DNA from: Candidatus Babelota bacterium
GTDB lineage: Bacteria > JAGOBX01
NCBI GenBank assembly: GCA_017999075.1
Contig: JAGOBX010000035.1
Span: 1-14,635 of the forward strand
DNA: 14,635 nt
Reading direction: 5' to 3'
Part shown: piece by piece, positions 1-6,895 of the stretch
How the letters are laid out: every line of letters starts with the position of its first letter
Numbering within the stretch: position 1 is the stretch's first letter
Notes under the pieces: model-generated
What the model was told of the DNA's origin: nothing
What the model saw: the letters and a program-made list of their open reading frames with translations, nothing else
Database searches by the model: none
Position numbers and translations under genes: made by a program

Positions 1-90
1 AATCAAATATGAAACTATAATAATTATTGTATATTTCACTAAAATAAGATTTAAAAATGATAAATGAAATAAAATTGTTATTATTTATTT

Positions 91-132
91 TGCCCAATAA
101 GCACCAATTTTAAAATTGACACTTACTGGACA
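91..132 (-). repeat. 42-base near-perfect inverted repeat (hairpin in minus-strand RNA)
   Basis: The two 21-base halves (91-111 and 112-132) are imperfect inverted copies centred on TTTTAAAA. All five imperfect positions are transitions. Read as minus-strand RNA, every one becomes a G·U wobble, giving a continuous stem of about 19 pairs with a UUAA loop. Read as plus-strand RNA, the same five positions are A·C mismatches. This suggests a structure kept in a minus-strand transcript, downstream of the small lysine-rich gene. No clear U-run follows it on the minus strand, so it is not a textbook intrinsic terminator. A palindromic MITE-like remnant is the main alternative. Confidence 0.6.
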
Positions 133-142
133 TTTAAAATTT

Positions 143-172
143 TTGAAACACTTATTTTTATAAGTATTTCAA
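143..172 (-). terminator. Hairpin just downstream of the small lysine-rich gene; possible terminator or 3' end structure
   Basis: The arms 143-155 and 160-172 pair over 13 positions around a four-base loop. In minus-strand RNA the single imperfect position is a U·G wobble; in plus-strand RNA it is a C·A mismatch, so the structure fits a minus-strand transcript better. It begins 13 bases after the stop codon of the 32-residue gene, as expected for a 3' end structure. The stem is AT-rich and the bases that follow (AAATTTTAAATG on the minus strand) are only a weak U-tract, so termination is uncertain. Confidence 0.45.
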
Positions 173-184
173 TATGATTTTTTA

Positions 185-283
185 TTAATTCCCTTTTTTA
201 GCTTTTTTTTCTGCTCTTCTTTCTTTTAAAGATTTTTGAGGAGCTTTTTTAGTTTCTTTTTTTCCTTTATCCTTAGCCGCCAT
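185..283 (-). CDS. Small lysine-rich basic protein, 32 residues, unknown function
   Basis: A short open frame starts at ATG (283-281) and ends at TAA (185-187). It encodes a 32-residue protein that is mostly Lys, Ala, Glu and Arg, with a central KSLKERRAEKKAKK stretch. An excellent Shine-Dalgarno, AGGAGG at 295-300, lies 11 bases upstream, the strongest ribosome binding site in the window, and a reasonable promoter lies at 339-367. There is no signal peptide or membrane segment. From memory, tiny basic proteins with a similar KSLKEKRA-type core occur uncharacterised in several bacterial groups; I could not check this. The charge suggests binding to RNA, DNA or the ribosome, but that is inference. 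The gene is about 150 bases downstream of rmuC and probably transcribed separately. It is too short for most gene callers. Confidence 0.72.
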   Translation of the reverse strand: MAAKDKGKKETKKAPQKSLKERRAEKKAKKGN

Positions 284-338
284 ATAAAATCAATCCTCCT
301 TATTTTATAAAATATAAAAATGTATTTCTATGAGTAGC

Positions 339-367
339 ATTTTATATTTTATTAAGATAAAAATCAA
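339..367 (-). promoter_or_regulatory. Candidate sigma-70 type promoter for the small lysine-rich gene
   Basis: On the minus strand, TTGATT (367-362) and TAAAAT (344-339) are separated by 17 bases, close to the -35/-10 consensus with ideal spacing. Transcription would begin near 332, giving a leader of about 50 bases before the ATG at 283. The region is extremely AT-rich, so chance matches are common; the strong ribosome binding site downstream and the 150-base gap from rmuC are what make the site plausible. Confidence 0.4.
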
Positions 368-433
368 TAATAAAAATTCGGTATTTATATAATTGCTCAT
401 AATAAAAAAGTATTGTATTTAAATTTATTATTT

Positions 434-1939
434 TTATTCTTCAGCAGTTTCTACATCATTAAGTTCCGGCAAAATAAGTTTTGCGTCAGATTCATTTAAA
501 GCTTCAACGCTTTTTAATTTTCTCTGTATCGCTCTTGTACGTTTCCCCATCACATCGTCTAACTGGCTCAATCCTGTCTGTATATTGTTTTGAGCTTTTT
601 CCATTAAGCCTCCAAATACTTCAAATTCTTTTTTTACAGCGCCTAATATCCGCCAAACTTCACTGCTTCTTTTCTGAATAGCCAATGTTTTAAAACCCAT
701 TTGCAAACTATTAAGAAGAGCTCCGAATGTAGTAGGTCCTGTTATAATAATTTTAAAAGTTTTTTGTAATTCTTCCAACAAACTTGCTTTTCTGACTACT
801 TCCGCATATATACCTTCAAATGGCAAAAACATAATTCCAAAATCTGTTGTGTTTGGTGGATCAATATATTTTTCATTAATATCTTTAGCCATCTTTTTTA
901 TTGTATTTTCCAAATTTTTCTGACATTGTTCTATTTGAATAACATCTCCAGTGTCATAAGCAGTCTGTAATTGTTCATACATATCCTTGGGAAACTTTGC
1001 ATCAACAGGCAGCCATACCTGCCCGTCATTATCATCTCTGCCCGGAAGCTTAATTGCAAATTCCACCAAATCATTGCTGCTTGCTTTTGTTTTTACATTT
1101 GCCTGATACTGACATGGAGATAAAACTTGTTCAAGCAGCATAGCCAATTGAACCTCTCCTATTCCTCCTCTCATTTTGACATTACTTAATACTTTTTTTA
1201 AACCTCCTACATCCTGCGCCAGTATCTGCATTTCTCCAAGCCCTTTTTGCACTTCAATTAATTGTCTTCCAACAGTTTCAAAACTTTGCCCTAATCTTTC
1301 ACTTAGAGTTTTTTCCAATTTTTCTTCAACAGTTGTACGAATTTTTTCCAATCTAACTTCTGTTAGTTTGGTTAACTCATTTTGCCTGGTATCCATTTGC
1401 CTGAATTTTTCCTGCTGCAAATCATTAAATGATTTAATGCTGCCGTCAAAAGTTTCTTTGAATTCTTTCAAAGATTGCGCCAGCGAATCACGCATAAACT
1501 TGTTATCTTCTCTTGATTGATTACTTATTCTATCAAGTCTCTGAACATTTGAATTCGAAAAATCAATAATATTTTTTGTTAATTCTTCACGATTAGATTT
1601 ATTATTTTCATTTAACGAAAAATTTAACTGATTCATCTTATCAGCTAAAGTCTTTTCAATTTCTTTGAGAGCATTCATGCTTTGTTCGGCAAATGTTTTT
1701 AAAGTAGCATTGAGTTCTATACGGTTTTCTTTGGCAATAGATGCATTTTCATCTCTATTCTGTTTAAAATCATTTTTTAAATTTGATTCAATTTTATTAA
1801 GAACAATTTGAATTTCAGAAATTTTAGCATTTATTGAGACAAAATCATTCACTACTTTAAATTTATTAACAAATATTAATAATACCGCAATGATTATTAT
1901 AATCATTACTGCAGACATTATAATAAACGCTGTTTCCAT
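434..1939 (-). CDS. rmuC: RmuC family DNA recombination protein (membrane-anchored, coiled coil)
   Basis: A 501-residue protein with an N-terminal membrane segment (residues about 5-24), a long predicted coiled coil (about 30-240) and the conserved RmuC core (about 245-470). Recognisable core motifs are KMRGGIGEVQLAMLLE (255-270), LPVDAKFP (310-317), FLPFEGIYAE (371-380), GPTTFGALLNSLQMGF (401-416) and GKRTRAIQRKL (465-475). RmuC was named for limiting recombination at inverted repeats in E. coli, and its core resembles restriction-endonuclease-type nucleases. The length is typical. The start is supported by GGAG at 1946-1949, six bases from the ATG. It lies 16 bases after the RNB gene, so the two are probably co-transcribed, and it appears to be the last gene of the long minus-strand unit. 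No convincing terminator follows it. Confidence 0.93.
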   Translation of the reverse strand: METAFIIMSAVMIIIIIAVLLIFVNKFKVVNDFVSINAKISEIQIVLNKIESNLKNDFKQNRDENASIAKENRIELNATLKTFAEQSMNALKEIEKTLADKMNQLNFSLNENNKSNREELTKNIIDFSNSNVQRLDRISNQSREDNKFMRDSLAQSLKEFKETFDGSIKSFNDLQQEKFRQMDTRQNELTKLTEVRLEKIRTTVEEKLEKTLSERLGQSFETVGRQLIEVQKGLGEMQILAQDVGGLKKVLSNVKMRGGIGEVQLAMLLEQVLSPCQYQANVKTKASSNDLVEFAIKLPGRDDNDGQVWLPVDAKFPKDMYEQLQTAYDTGDVIQIEQCQKNLENTIKKMAKDINEKYIDPPNTTDFGIMFLPFEGIYAEVVRKASLLEELQKTFKIIITGPTTFGALLNSLQMGFKTLAIQKRSSEVWRILGAVKKEFEVFGGLMEKAQNNIQTGLSQLDDVMGKRTRAIQRKLKSVEALNESDAKLILPELNDVETAEE

Positions 1940-1955
1940 TATTTTCTCCGTTTAA

Positions 1956-3956
1956 TTATAATTTTAATCTTAATTTATTTTTTTCAGGATAAATTTCATC
2001 AATAAAAATTTGAACTTTATGGCCCGGTTCAAACTGTTTTGAAGTTGACAAAAAACCTGTAACAAGATAATCTTCTAATTCTACAAAATATCCTGCAGGA
2101 ATTTTTTTTATAACTATACCATTAAATAATTCATTCATCTGATATCTTTTCAAATATTCAAAAATCCATTGGGTTTTAACATTGCTCTGCAGCATCTTAA
2201 TTTTATTTATTTTTTTTTCAATATCAATAAACATAGTGAGCATTTCAGAATGATCGTAATTCATTAGTTTGTTTTCAAAAAAACCTGAAAGCTGCCTTAT
2301 TATAAGAAAATCATTATATCTCCTTACAGGAGAAGTATACTGAGTGTATCCGTCCAATCCTATTGTTGAATGAGGCATACGATACATACCATATTTCGAT
2401 GAAGGATATTTAGTTAACAATTTTCGAAATAATACAGGATTATATTCGCTAAAAACTCGTTCTTCCGGCAATATATCATAAAAAGGGGCATCCTGCATTC
2501 TGTAAATTATAGGTATATTGTTATCGTCACAAAATTTTGACATCAAATGATTAGCAAATATCATCAATTCCGCTATTATCAGTTTGGAAGGAGAATCTTT
2601 ATTGATTTTTGTTACCGTAATTTCATTACCATATAAACGTACTTCAACTTCTGGTTTGTTAAATATGACTGCTCCATTCCTAATTCTTTCATTTCGTAAT
2701 GAATCTGTAATTTTTTTAAGAATGCAAAATTGAGCACTTATCTGATTTTCATTTTTTTTTTCATTCATTATCGTATCTACTTCAGAATAACTCAATTTTT
2801 TAGAAACTCTGATTACTCCAGGATATACCGAATACGAAATAATTCCGAATGATTTATCAAACCTAATTTCCATTGTTACAACAGGTTTATCAGTTTGTTC
2901 AATAAGACTCGACAATCCTGCAGATAATTCCAGCGGAAACATTGGTATTACCTTGTGCGGCAAATAAATATTCATAACTCTGTTAATTGCTTCGTTGTCA
3001 ATAAAACCGCCTTTATCAACATATACTGATGGATCTGAAATATATACAAATATACTATATCCAGACTCAGTTTCTTCGATAGAAACAGCATCGTCAATTA
3101 TCATCGTAGATTTATCGTCAACAGTAAAAATATTCTTATCTTTAATTAAAGTTCTTCCTGTAAAATCATCAAATTCCCGCAATTTAATTACTGCTGATTT
3201 CACATCATCAGAAAATTCTTCGGTTATTCCGGCAACTAATGTAATGGGATCTGCTTCAGGCGATATACGATTCGCCCGGAATAAAATATCATATATATTT
3301 TTTCTTATATCATTTTTTTGAGGATCGATGATTTCCGAAAACATTTTTATTATTTTATCATGGTTATTACAAAATAAAAAATTCTCAAAACTTTTAAATA
3401 TAATTTCATAATCACCTGATTTTTCAATTTCTTCTTCCTCATCCAATGAAATAAGCTTTTTAAGCAAACCAAGATTTTTTTTATTTTCCTCATCATTTTT
3501 TTCTTTTTCAATATTTTTCTGAATTTGCGAAACAACTTCTTCTTCTGTTTTCGGTCTAAATTTAAAATTGATTTGTTTAAAATAAATCGGCGATTCTTTT
3601 AATGTTCTGAATACCGATGATATATTGATATAAGAATTATCTGCAAAATTAAGGGAACTTAAATCCTGAACAGAATACTCAACCGGTTCATTTTTTATTG
3701 TTTCCCACAACAAACATATATCAATTGTTTTTGAAAGTTCTGAAACTTTTGCAATATATTTCCTGTAAAATTCGGCGAACTCAGATTCTTTGACATCTAT
3801 AGAAATTTCCTGAATAATGTTTTTTCCGGAAACAGATTCATTTTTTCCTGTACCGGTAATAACCTTATATTTTTGATTTTTTTTATCCTGAGTCTGGATT
3901 GTATTAAGCACTAACCCGAGTTTTACCGTATTTCCGTCAATATATTCTATCAGCAT
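1956..3956 (-). CDS. RNB-domain exoribonuclease (RNase II/R family)
   Basis: A 666-residue protein when started at the ATG (3956). The central RNB domain carries FTVDDKSTMIIDDAV (residues 277-291), and the family signature YTQYTSPVRRYNDF lies at 537-550; a C-terminal S1-like RNA-binding domain covers about 611-666. The N-terminal 230 residues lack obvious cold-shock domains, and a Lys/Glu-rich stretch at 150-180 looks like a linker. RNB enzymes degrade single-stranded RNA from the 3' end with Mg2+. Compared with E. coli RNase II (D201, D207, D209, D210), three acidic residues are present (D280, D288, D289) but the D207 position is Ile286, so activity may be altered. A TTG start at 3968 would add four residues but has no ribosome binding site; the ATG follows GGCGGGA, and MLIEYIDG looks like a natural N-terminus. 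Too divergent to name rnr or rnb. Confidence 0.9.
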   Translation of the reverse strand: MLIEYIDGNTVKLGLVLNTIQTQDKKNQKYKVITGTGKNESVSGKNIIQEISIDVKESEFAEFYRKYIAKVSELSKTIDICLLWETIKNEPVEYSVQDLSSLNFADNSYINISSVFRTLKESPIYFKQINFKFRPKTEEEVVSQIQKNIEKEKNDEENKKNLGLLKKLISLDEEEEIEKSGDYEIIFKSFENFLFCNNHDKIIKMFSEIIDPQKNDIRKNIYDILFRANRISPEADPITLVAGITEEFSDDVKSAVIKLREFDDFTGRTLIKDKNIFTVDDKSTMIIDDAVSIEETESGYSIFVYISDPSVYVDKGGFIDNEAINRVMNIYLPHKVIPMFPLELSAGLSSLIEQTDKPVVTMEIRFDKSFGIISYSVYPGVIRVSKKLSYSEVDTIMNEKKNENQISAQFCILKKITDSLRNERIRNGAVIFNKPEVEVRLYGNEITVTKINKDSPSKLIIAELMIFANHLMSKFCDDNNIPIIYRMQDAPFYDILPEERVFSEYNPVLFRKLLTKYPSSKYGMYRMPHSTIGLDGYTQYTSPVRRYNDFLIIRQLSGFFENKLMNYDHSEMLTMFIDIEKKINKIKMLQSNVKTQWIFEYLKRYQMNELFNGIVIKKIPAGYFVELEDYLVTGFLSTSKQFEPGHKVQIFIDEIYPEKNKLRLKL

Positions 3957-4003
3957 ATTTCCCGCCAAATTATAAAAAATATGAGTTAGTTAAAATATTT
4001 AAA

Positions 4004-4885
4004 TTAATTTTGCAGCCTGATTTTTAAAGCTGTCCAGAGTTTGAACCAAAAAGAAAGTGAAACTCTTCCTGTTAAAAGAGATGAATAATCATTACCTATT
4101 TTTTTCAATAATTCAAAATAAATTGATTTGATAATTTCCAATGTAAATAAATATTTTTTTTGTGTACAAGTTATATACTTATCACATTCAAAATAATAAT
4201 TTTCGGCAGTTTTATCTATAAAAACAAATAATTCTTTAAGTTCTGTTATTTTCCCATCATTTATAAATTTTTCATATTTTTCATTTGTCAATCCGAATTG
4301 TGCCAGCCATTCCGCAGGGATATATCTTCTGTTCTTGTTTTTATCTTCCTTTACATCTCTTAAAATATTTGTAAGCTGTAACGCCAATCCGAGATTTTCT
4401 GCGTATTTAAACAAATCCTGAGTCCGTTCATTTTCAGGAACAAACAATTCTATGCATACATATGCAACACGGCTTGCAACTTTGAAGCAATAATCATATA
4501 ATTCGTTAAAACCATCATAATGTGTTTTATATAAATCAGTTCTGACTCCTATTACAATATCATATAAATATTCTTTTGATAATCTGTATTCTTTTATTAT
4601 ATACTGAAGAGAAGTGAACATTTCATGATTAACTTTATTTTCGGAATAACATAACTCAAACAGTTTATCAAACTCAATAAACTGTTTTTTTTTAGTTTCA
4701 GCATCATTATTTTCATCATCTGCAATATCGTCTGCTATTCTGCAAAATGCATATACAGTATATATTGCCGAGCGCAGATGTTTTGGAAGAAATAAAAATG
4801 AAAAATAAAAATTTTTAGCATTTGAATAAGTTAATTTGCGGCAGTATTCGAATGATTCTTCTAAAGTATAATTTTTGTTATTCAT
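4004..4885 (-). CDS. Squalene/phytoene synthase family protein (HpnD/CrtB-like)
   Basis: A 293-residue all-helical prenyl synthase. The two aspartate-rich motifs that bind the diphosphates through Mg2+ are present: ADDIADD (residues 51-57) and NILRDVKED (173-181), the latter followed by the conserved RRYIP (186-190). Length and C-terminal pattern (GRVSLSFWFKLWTALK, 273-288) resemble presqualene diphosphate synthase HpnD of the hopanoid/squalene route. Bacterial phytoene synthase CrtB shares the same fold and motifs, so condensation of two farnesyl or two geranylgeranyl diphosphates are both possible. No HpnC, HpnE, squalene cyclase or carotenoid desaturase gene lies in this window, so the product cannot be fixed from context. 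It starts 17 bases after apbE with only a weak ribosome binding site, suggesting translation coupled to the upstream gene. Confidence 0.9.
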   Translation of the reverse strand: MNNKNYTLEESFEYCRKLTYSNAKNFYFSFLFLPKHLRSAIYTVYAFCRIADDIADDENNDAETKKKQFIEFDKLFELCYSENKVNHEMFTSLQYIIKEYRLSKEYLYDIVIGVRTDLYKTHYDGFNELYDYCFKVASRVAYVCIELFVPENERTQDLFKYAENLGLALQLTNILRDVKEDKNKNRRYIPAEWLAQFGLTNEKYEKFINDGKITELKELFVFIDKTAENYYFECDKYITCTQKKYLFTLEIIKSIYFELLKKIGNDYSSLLTGRVSLSFWFKLWTALKIRLQN

Positions 4886-4902
4886 ATTCTAAATTATTTC
4901 AA

Positions 4903-5907
4903 TCAGATTTTTTTAGAATTAAAATATTCTTCAAGTCTATCATTTTCTTTATTTTTCACATAAATAATCATATCCGGATGAATTTCCAATATTTTTTTTA
5001 TCAATGTTTTATATTCAGTTTCAGAAGCTATAACTGCCGTAGCTATAATATCAGATATCAATGCAGTATCATAAACTACAGTCGCGCTCCTTAAAAAATC
5101 AGAATTTTTTCCTGTTTTAGGATTGAAAATATGACAATAATATTTATTTTCGAAAAATACATATCTCTGATAATCTCCTGAAGTGGCTGCATTTTTATCG
5201 TATAAATTAAGGATTTTTAAATAATTTTCAGTATTATCAGGATCCTGAATAGCTATATTCCAATTTTCTGTTTTATTTTTTTTCCCCACCACAAAAACAT
5301 CTCCGCCTGCATTTATTACTGCCCCTGAAATATTATTATTTTTTAATATTTCCACAGCTCTGTCAATAGCATACCCTTTAGCAATTCCGCCTAAATCTAT
5401 TTTTATAAATTTATTTTTAAACCCTATTGTTCCGCTGTCAAAAAAAATATTTGACGTCCCCACATATTTAAAATTTTCTTCTGATTTTTTCAATGAATTT
5501 AACACATTTGAATCTTCCGACAAATTAAAATCCCAGAATTGTCCTATTGTAAAAACAGTAATATCAAAATATCCTTCGGTTATCTTATTGTATTCAAAAC
5601 TTTTTTTTAATATAAACTCTTCTTCTTTATCTATTTTCACAATGTCTGTATTTCTATTATTTATCTTATAAACAACACTTGATTCTATGGATTTACTGAA
5701 TTTGTTTTCTATTCTTTTGAATTCTTCGAATACTGAATTTATTATATTATTTGCTTGCGGAGATTCAGGTATTCTGATAGATATTATGGTATCCATCAAC
5801 AATTCTTCACGCATAACATAATCCAAATCATCGGCATTTTTCCCTTTTGAACAGGAAAATATAAACAAAACAATCGGCAACAAATAAAAAAAATTACCTA
5901 TACGCAT
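4903..5907 (-). CDS. apbE: FAD:protein FMN transferase (ApbE/Ftp), lipoprotein
   Basis: A 334-residue ApbE-family protein. The N-terminus is a lipoprotein signal: a hydrophobic stretch at residues 5-18 ending in FIFSC, with Cys19 as the likely lipidated residue, so the enzyme should sit on the outer face of the cytoplasmic membrane or in the periplasm. Family motifs are MDTIISI (38-44), IDLGGIAKGYAID (170-182), NAGGD (199-203), SGDYQR (243-248), HIFNPKTG (259-266) and a C-terminal SD at 285-286 where the family binds metal. ApbE/Ftp moves FMN from FAD to a threonine of carrier proteins such as RnfG/RnfD or NqrC/NqrB, or of other extracytosolic flavoproteins. No such acceptor is visible here. 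It begins 10 bases after era with no clear ribosome binding site, consistent with translational coupling. Confidence 0.95.
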   Translation of the reverse strand: MRIGNFFYLLPIVLFIFSCSKGKNADDLDYVMREELLMDTIISIRIPESPQANNIINSVFEEFKRIENKFSKSIESSVVYKINNRNTDIVKIDKEEEFILKKSFEYNKITEGYFDITVFTIGQFWDFNLSEDSNVLNSLKKSEENFKYVGTSNIFFDSGTIGFKNKFIKIDLGGIAKGYAIDRAVEILKNNNISGAVINAGGDVFVVGKKNKTENWNIAIQDPDNTENYLKILNLYDKNAATSGDYQRYVFFENKYYCHIFNPKTGKNSDFLRSATVVYDTALISDIIATAVIASETEYKTLIKKILEIHPDMIIYVKNKENDRLEEYFNSKKI

Positions 5908-5917
5908 AAAAATTAAT

Positions 5918-6835
5918 TTAATATCCTATTTCTTTAAGTTTTGAATCATTATGCCGCCAATTTTCAAGAACCTTTACCTGAATTTCAAGATATGCAGGTC
6001 TGTCTATATATTCTTCAATTTCTTTTCTGCTGATTTCTCCGATTTTTTTCAACATTTGTCCTTTTTTGCCTATAATTATACCTTTTTGAGAATCACGTTC
6101 AACATAAACTATTACTCTTATATAACTTTTATTGTTTTTTTCATTTATTACTTCCGTTTTGCATGTGACAGAATGCGGAATTTCTTCTTTAGTAAGTCCA
6201 ATAATTTTTTCTCTTACAAGTTCAGAAATGTATATAGAATCTGATAAATCACTTTTAATATCAGAATCAAAAAAACGTTCGGAATTTTTCAAATATTTTT
6301 TTATAACATTTATAAGAGTATCCAGATTATATCCGCGTAGAGCAGATACAGGAACTATATCGTCAAATTTATATGTTTCTGAAATCTGTTTTATTATAAC
6401 TATAAGTTCATCTTTTTTTATTTTATCGACTTTATTTAAAACAAGTATTTTCGGAGCCAAAGTTTTTTCAAGGAAATTTATATGTTCAAGAAGTTTATTC
6501 GATATGTTAGTTTTATTTATTGTTTCAAGATCAATTACTATTAACACAGCTGAAACATCAATAAAAGAAGACACAATTTCTTTAATCATATACTTTCCTA
6601 ACTGATGTTTAGTTTTATGTATTCCAGGCGTATCAATCAATACTATCTGTGAATCAGAATCATTGAATATTCCTCTAATCTGAAACCTGGTAGTTTGGGG
6701 TTTCGGAGAAGTTATCGCAATTTTTTCTCCGAGTATTTTATTCATCAATGTAGATTTTCCTGCGTTTGGAAGTCCGGTTATTGAAACAAAACCGGATTTA
6801 AATTCAGTTGTATCAGTATTTTTATTTTTTTTCAT
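5918..6835 (-). CDS. era: GTPase Era
   Basis: A 305-residue protein of standard Era length. The GTPase motifs appear in order: G1 GLPNAGKST (residues 21-29), G2 threonine in PQTTR (46-50), G3 DTPGIHKTKHQLG (68-80), G4 NKVD (134-137) and G5 SAL (164-166). A C-terminal KH RNA-binding domain contains GIIIGKKG (252-259) and ends in VKVLENWRHND, typical of Era. Era binds the 3' end of 16S rRNA and assists assembly of the small ribosomal subunit, at the cytoplasmic membrane and on pre-30S particles. It follows glmS by 60 bases with no convincing terminator between them, and precedes apbE by 10 bases. The leader has no good Shine-Dalgarno. Confidence 0.97.
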   Translation of the reverse strand: MKKNKNTDTTEFKSGFVSITGLPNAGKSTLMNKILGEKIAITSPKPQTTRFQIRGIFNDSDSQIVLIDTPGIHKTKHQLGKYMIKEIVSSFIDVSAVLIVIDLETINKTNISNKLLEHINFLEKTLAPKILVLNKVDKIKKDELIVIIKQISETYKFDDIVPVSALRGYNLDTLINVIKKYLKNSERFFDSDIKSDLSDSIYISELVREKIIGLTKEEIPHSVTCKTEVINEKNNKSYIRVIVYVERDSQKGIIIGKKGQMLKKIGEISRKEIEEYIDRPAYLEIQVKVLENWRHNDSKLKEIGY

Positions 6836-6895
6836 AAATTATAACACGACTTTTAATAATAAGATTTAATGAGCCACAGGCATAAATGTTTATCA

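Noticed and set aside
1-40. A possible minus-strand GTG start followed by a hydrophobic stretch running off the left edge
   Set aside because: Only about 13 codons are visible, with no ribosome binding site, in extremely AT-rich DNA; it cannot be told from chance.
3957-3968. TTG start adding four residues to the RNB protein
   Set aside because: No Shine-Dalgarno precedes it, while the ATG at 3956 has GGCGGGA just upstream and gives a family-like N-terminus.
6132-6605. A 157-codon plus-strand open frame across era
   Set aside because: Antisense to a gene with every Era motif; its composition is the complement of AT-rich codons and there is no start signal.
6836-6895. Possible terminator or promoter between glmS and era (ATAAA/TTTAT arms, and TATAAT next to the era ATG)
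   Set aside because: The arms are only five AT pairs, and the TATAAT lies two bases from the ATG without a -35 box, so neither is convincing.
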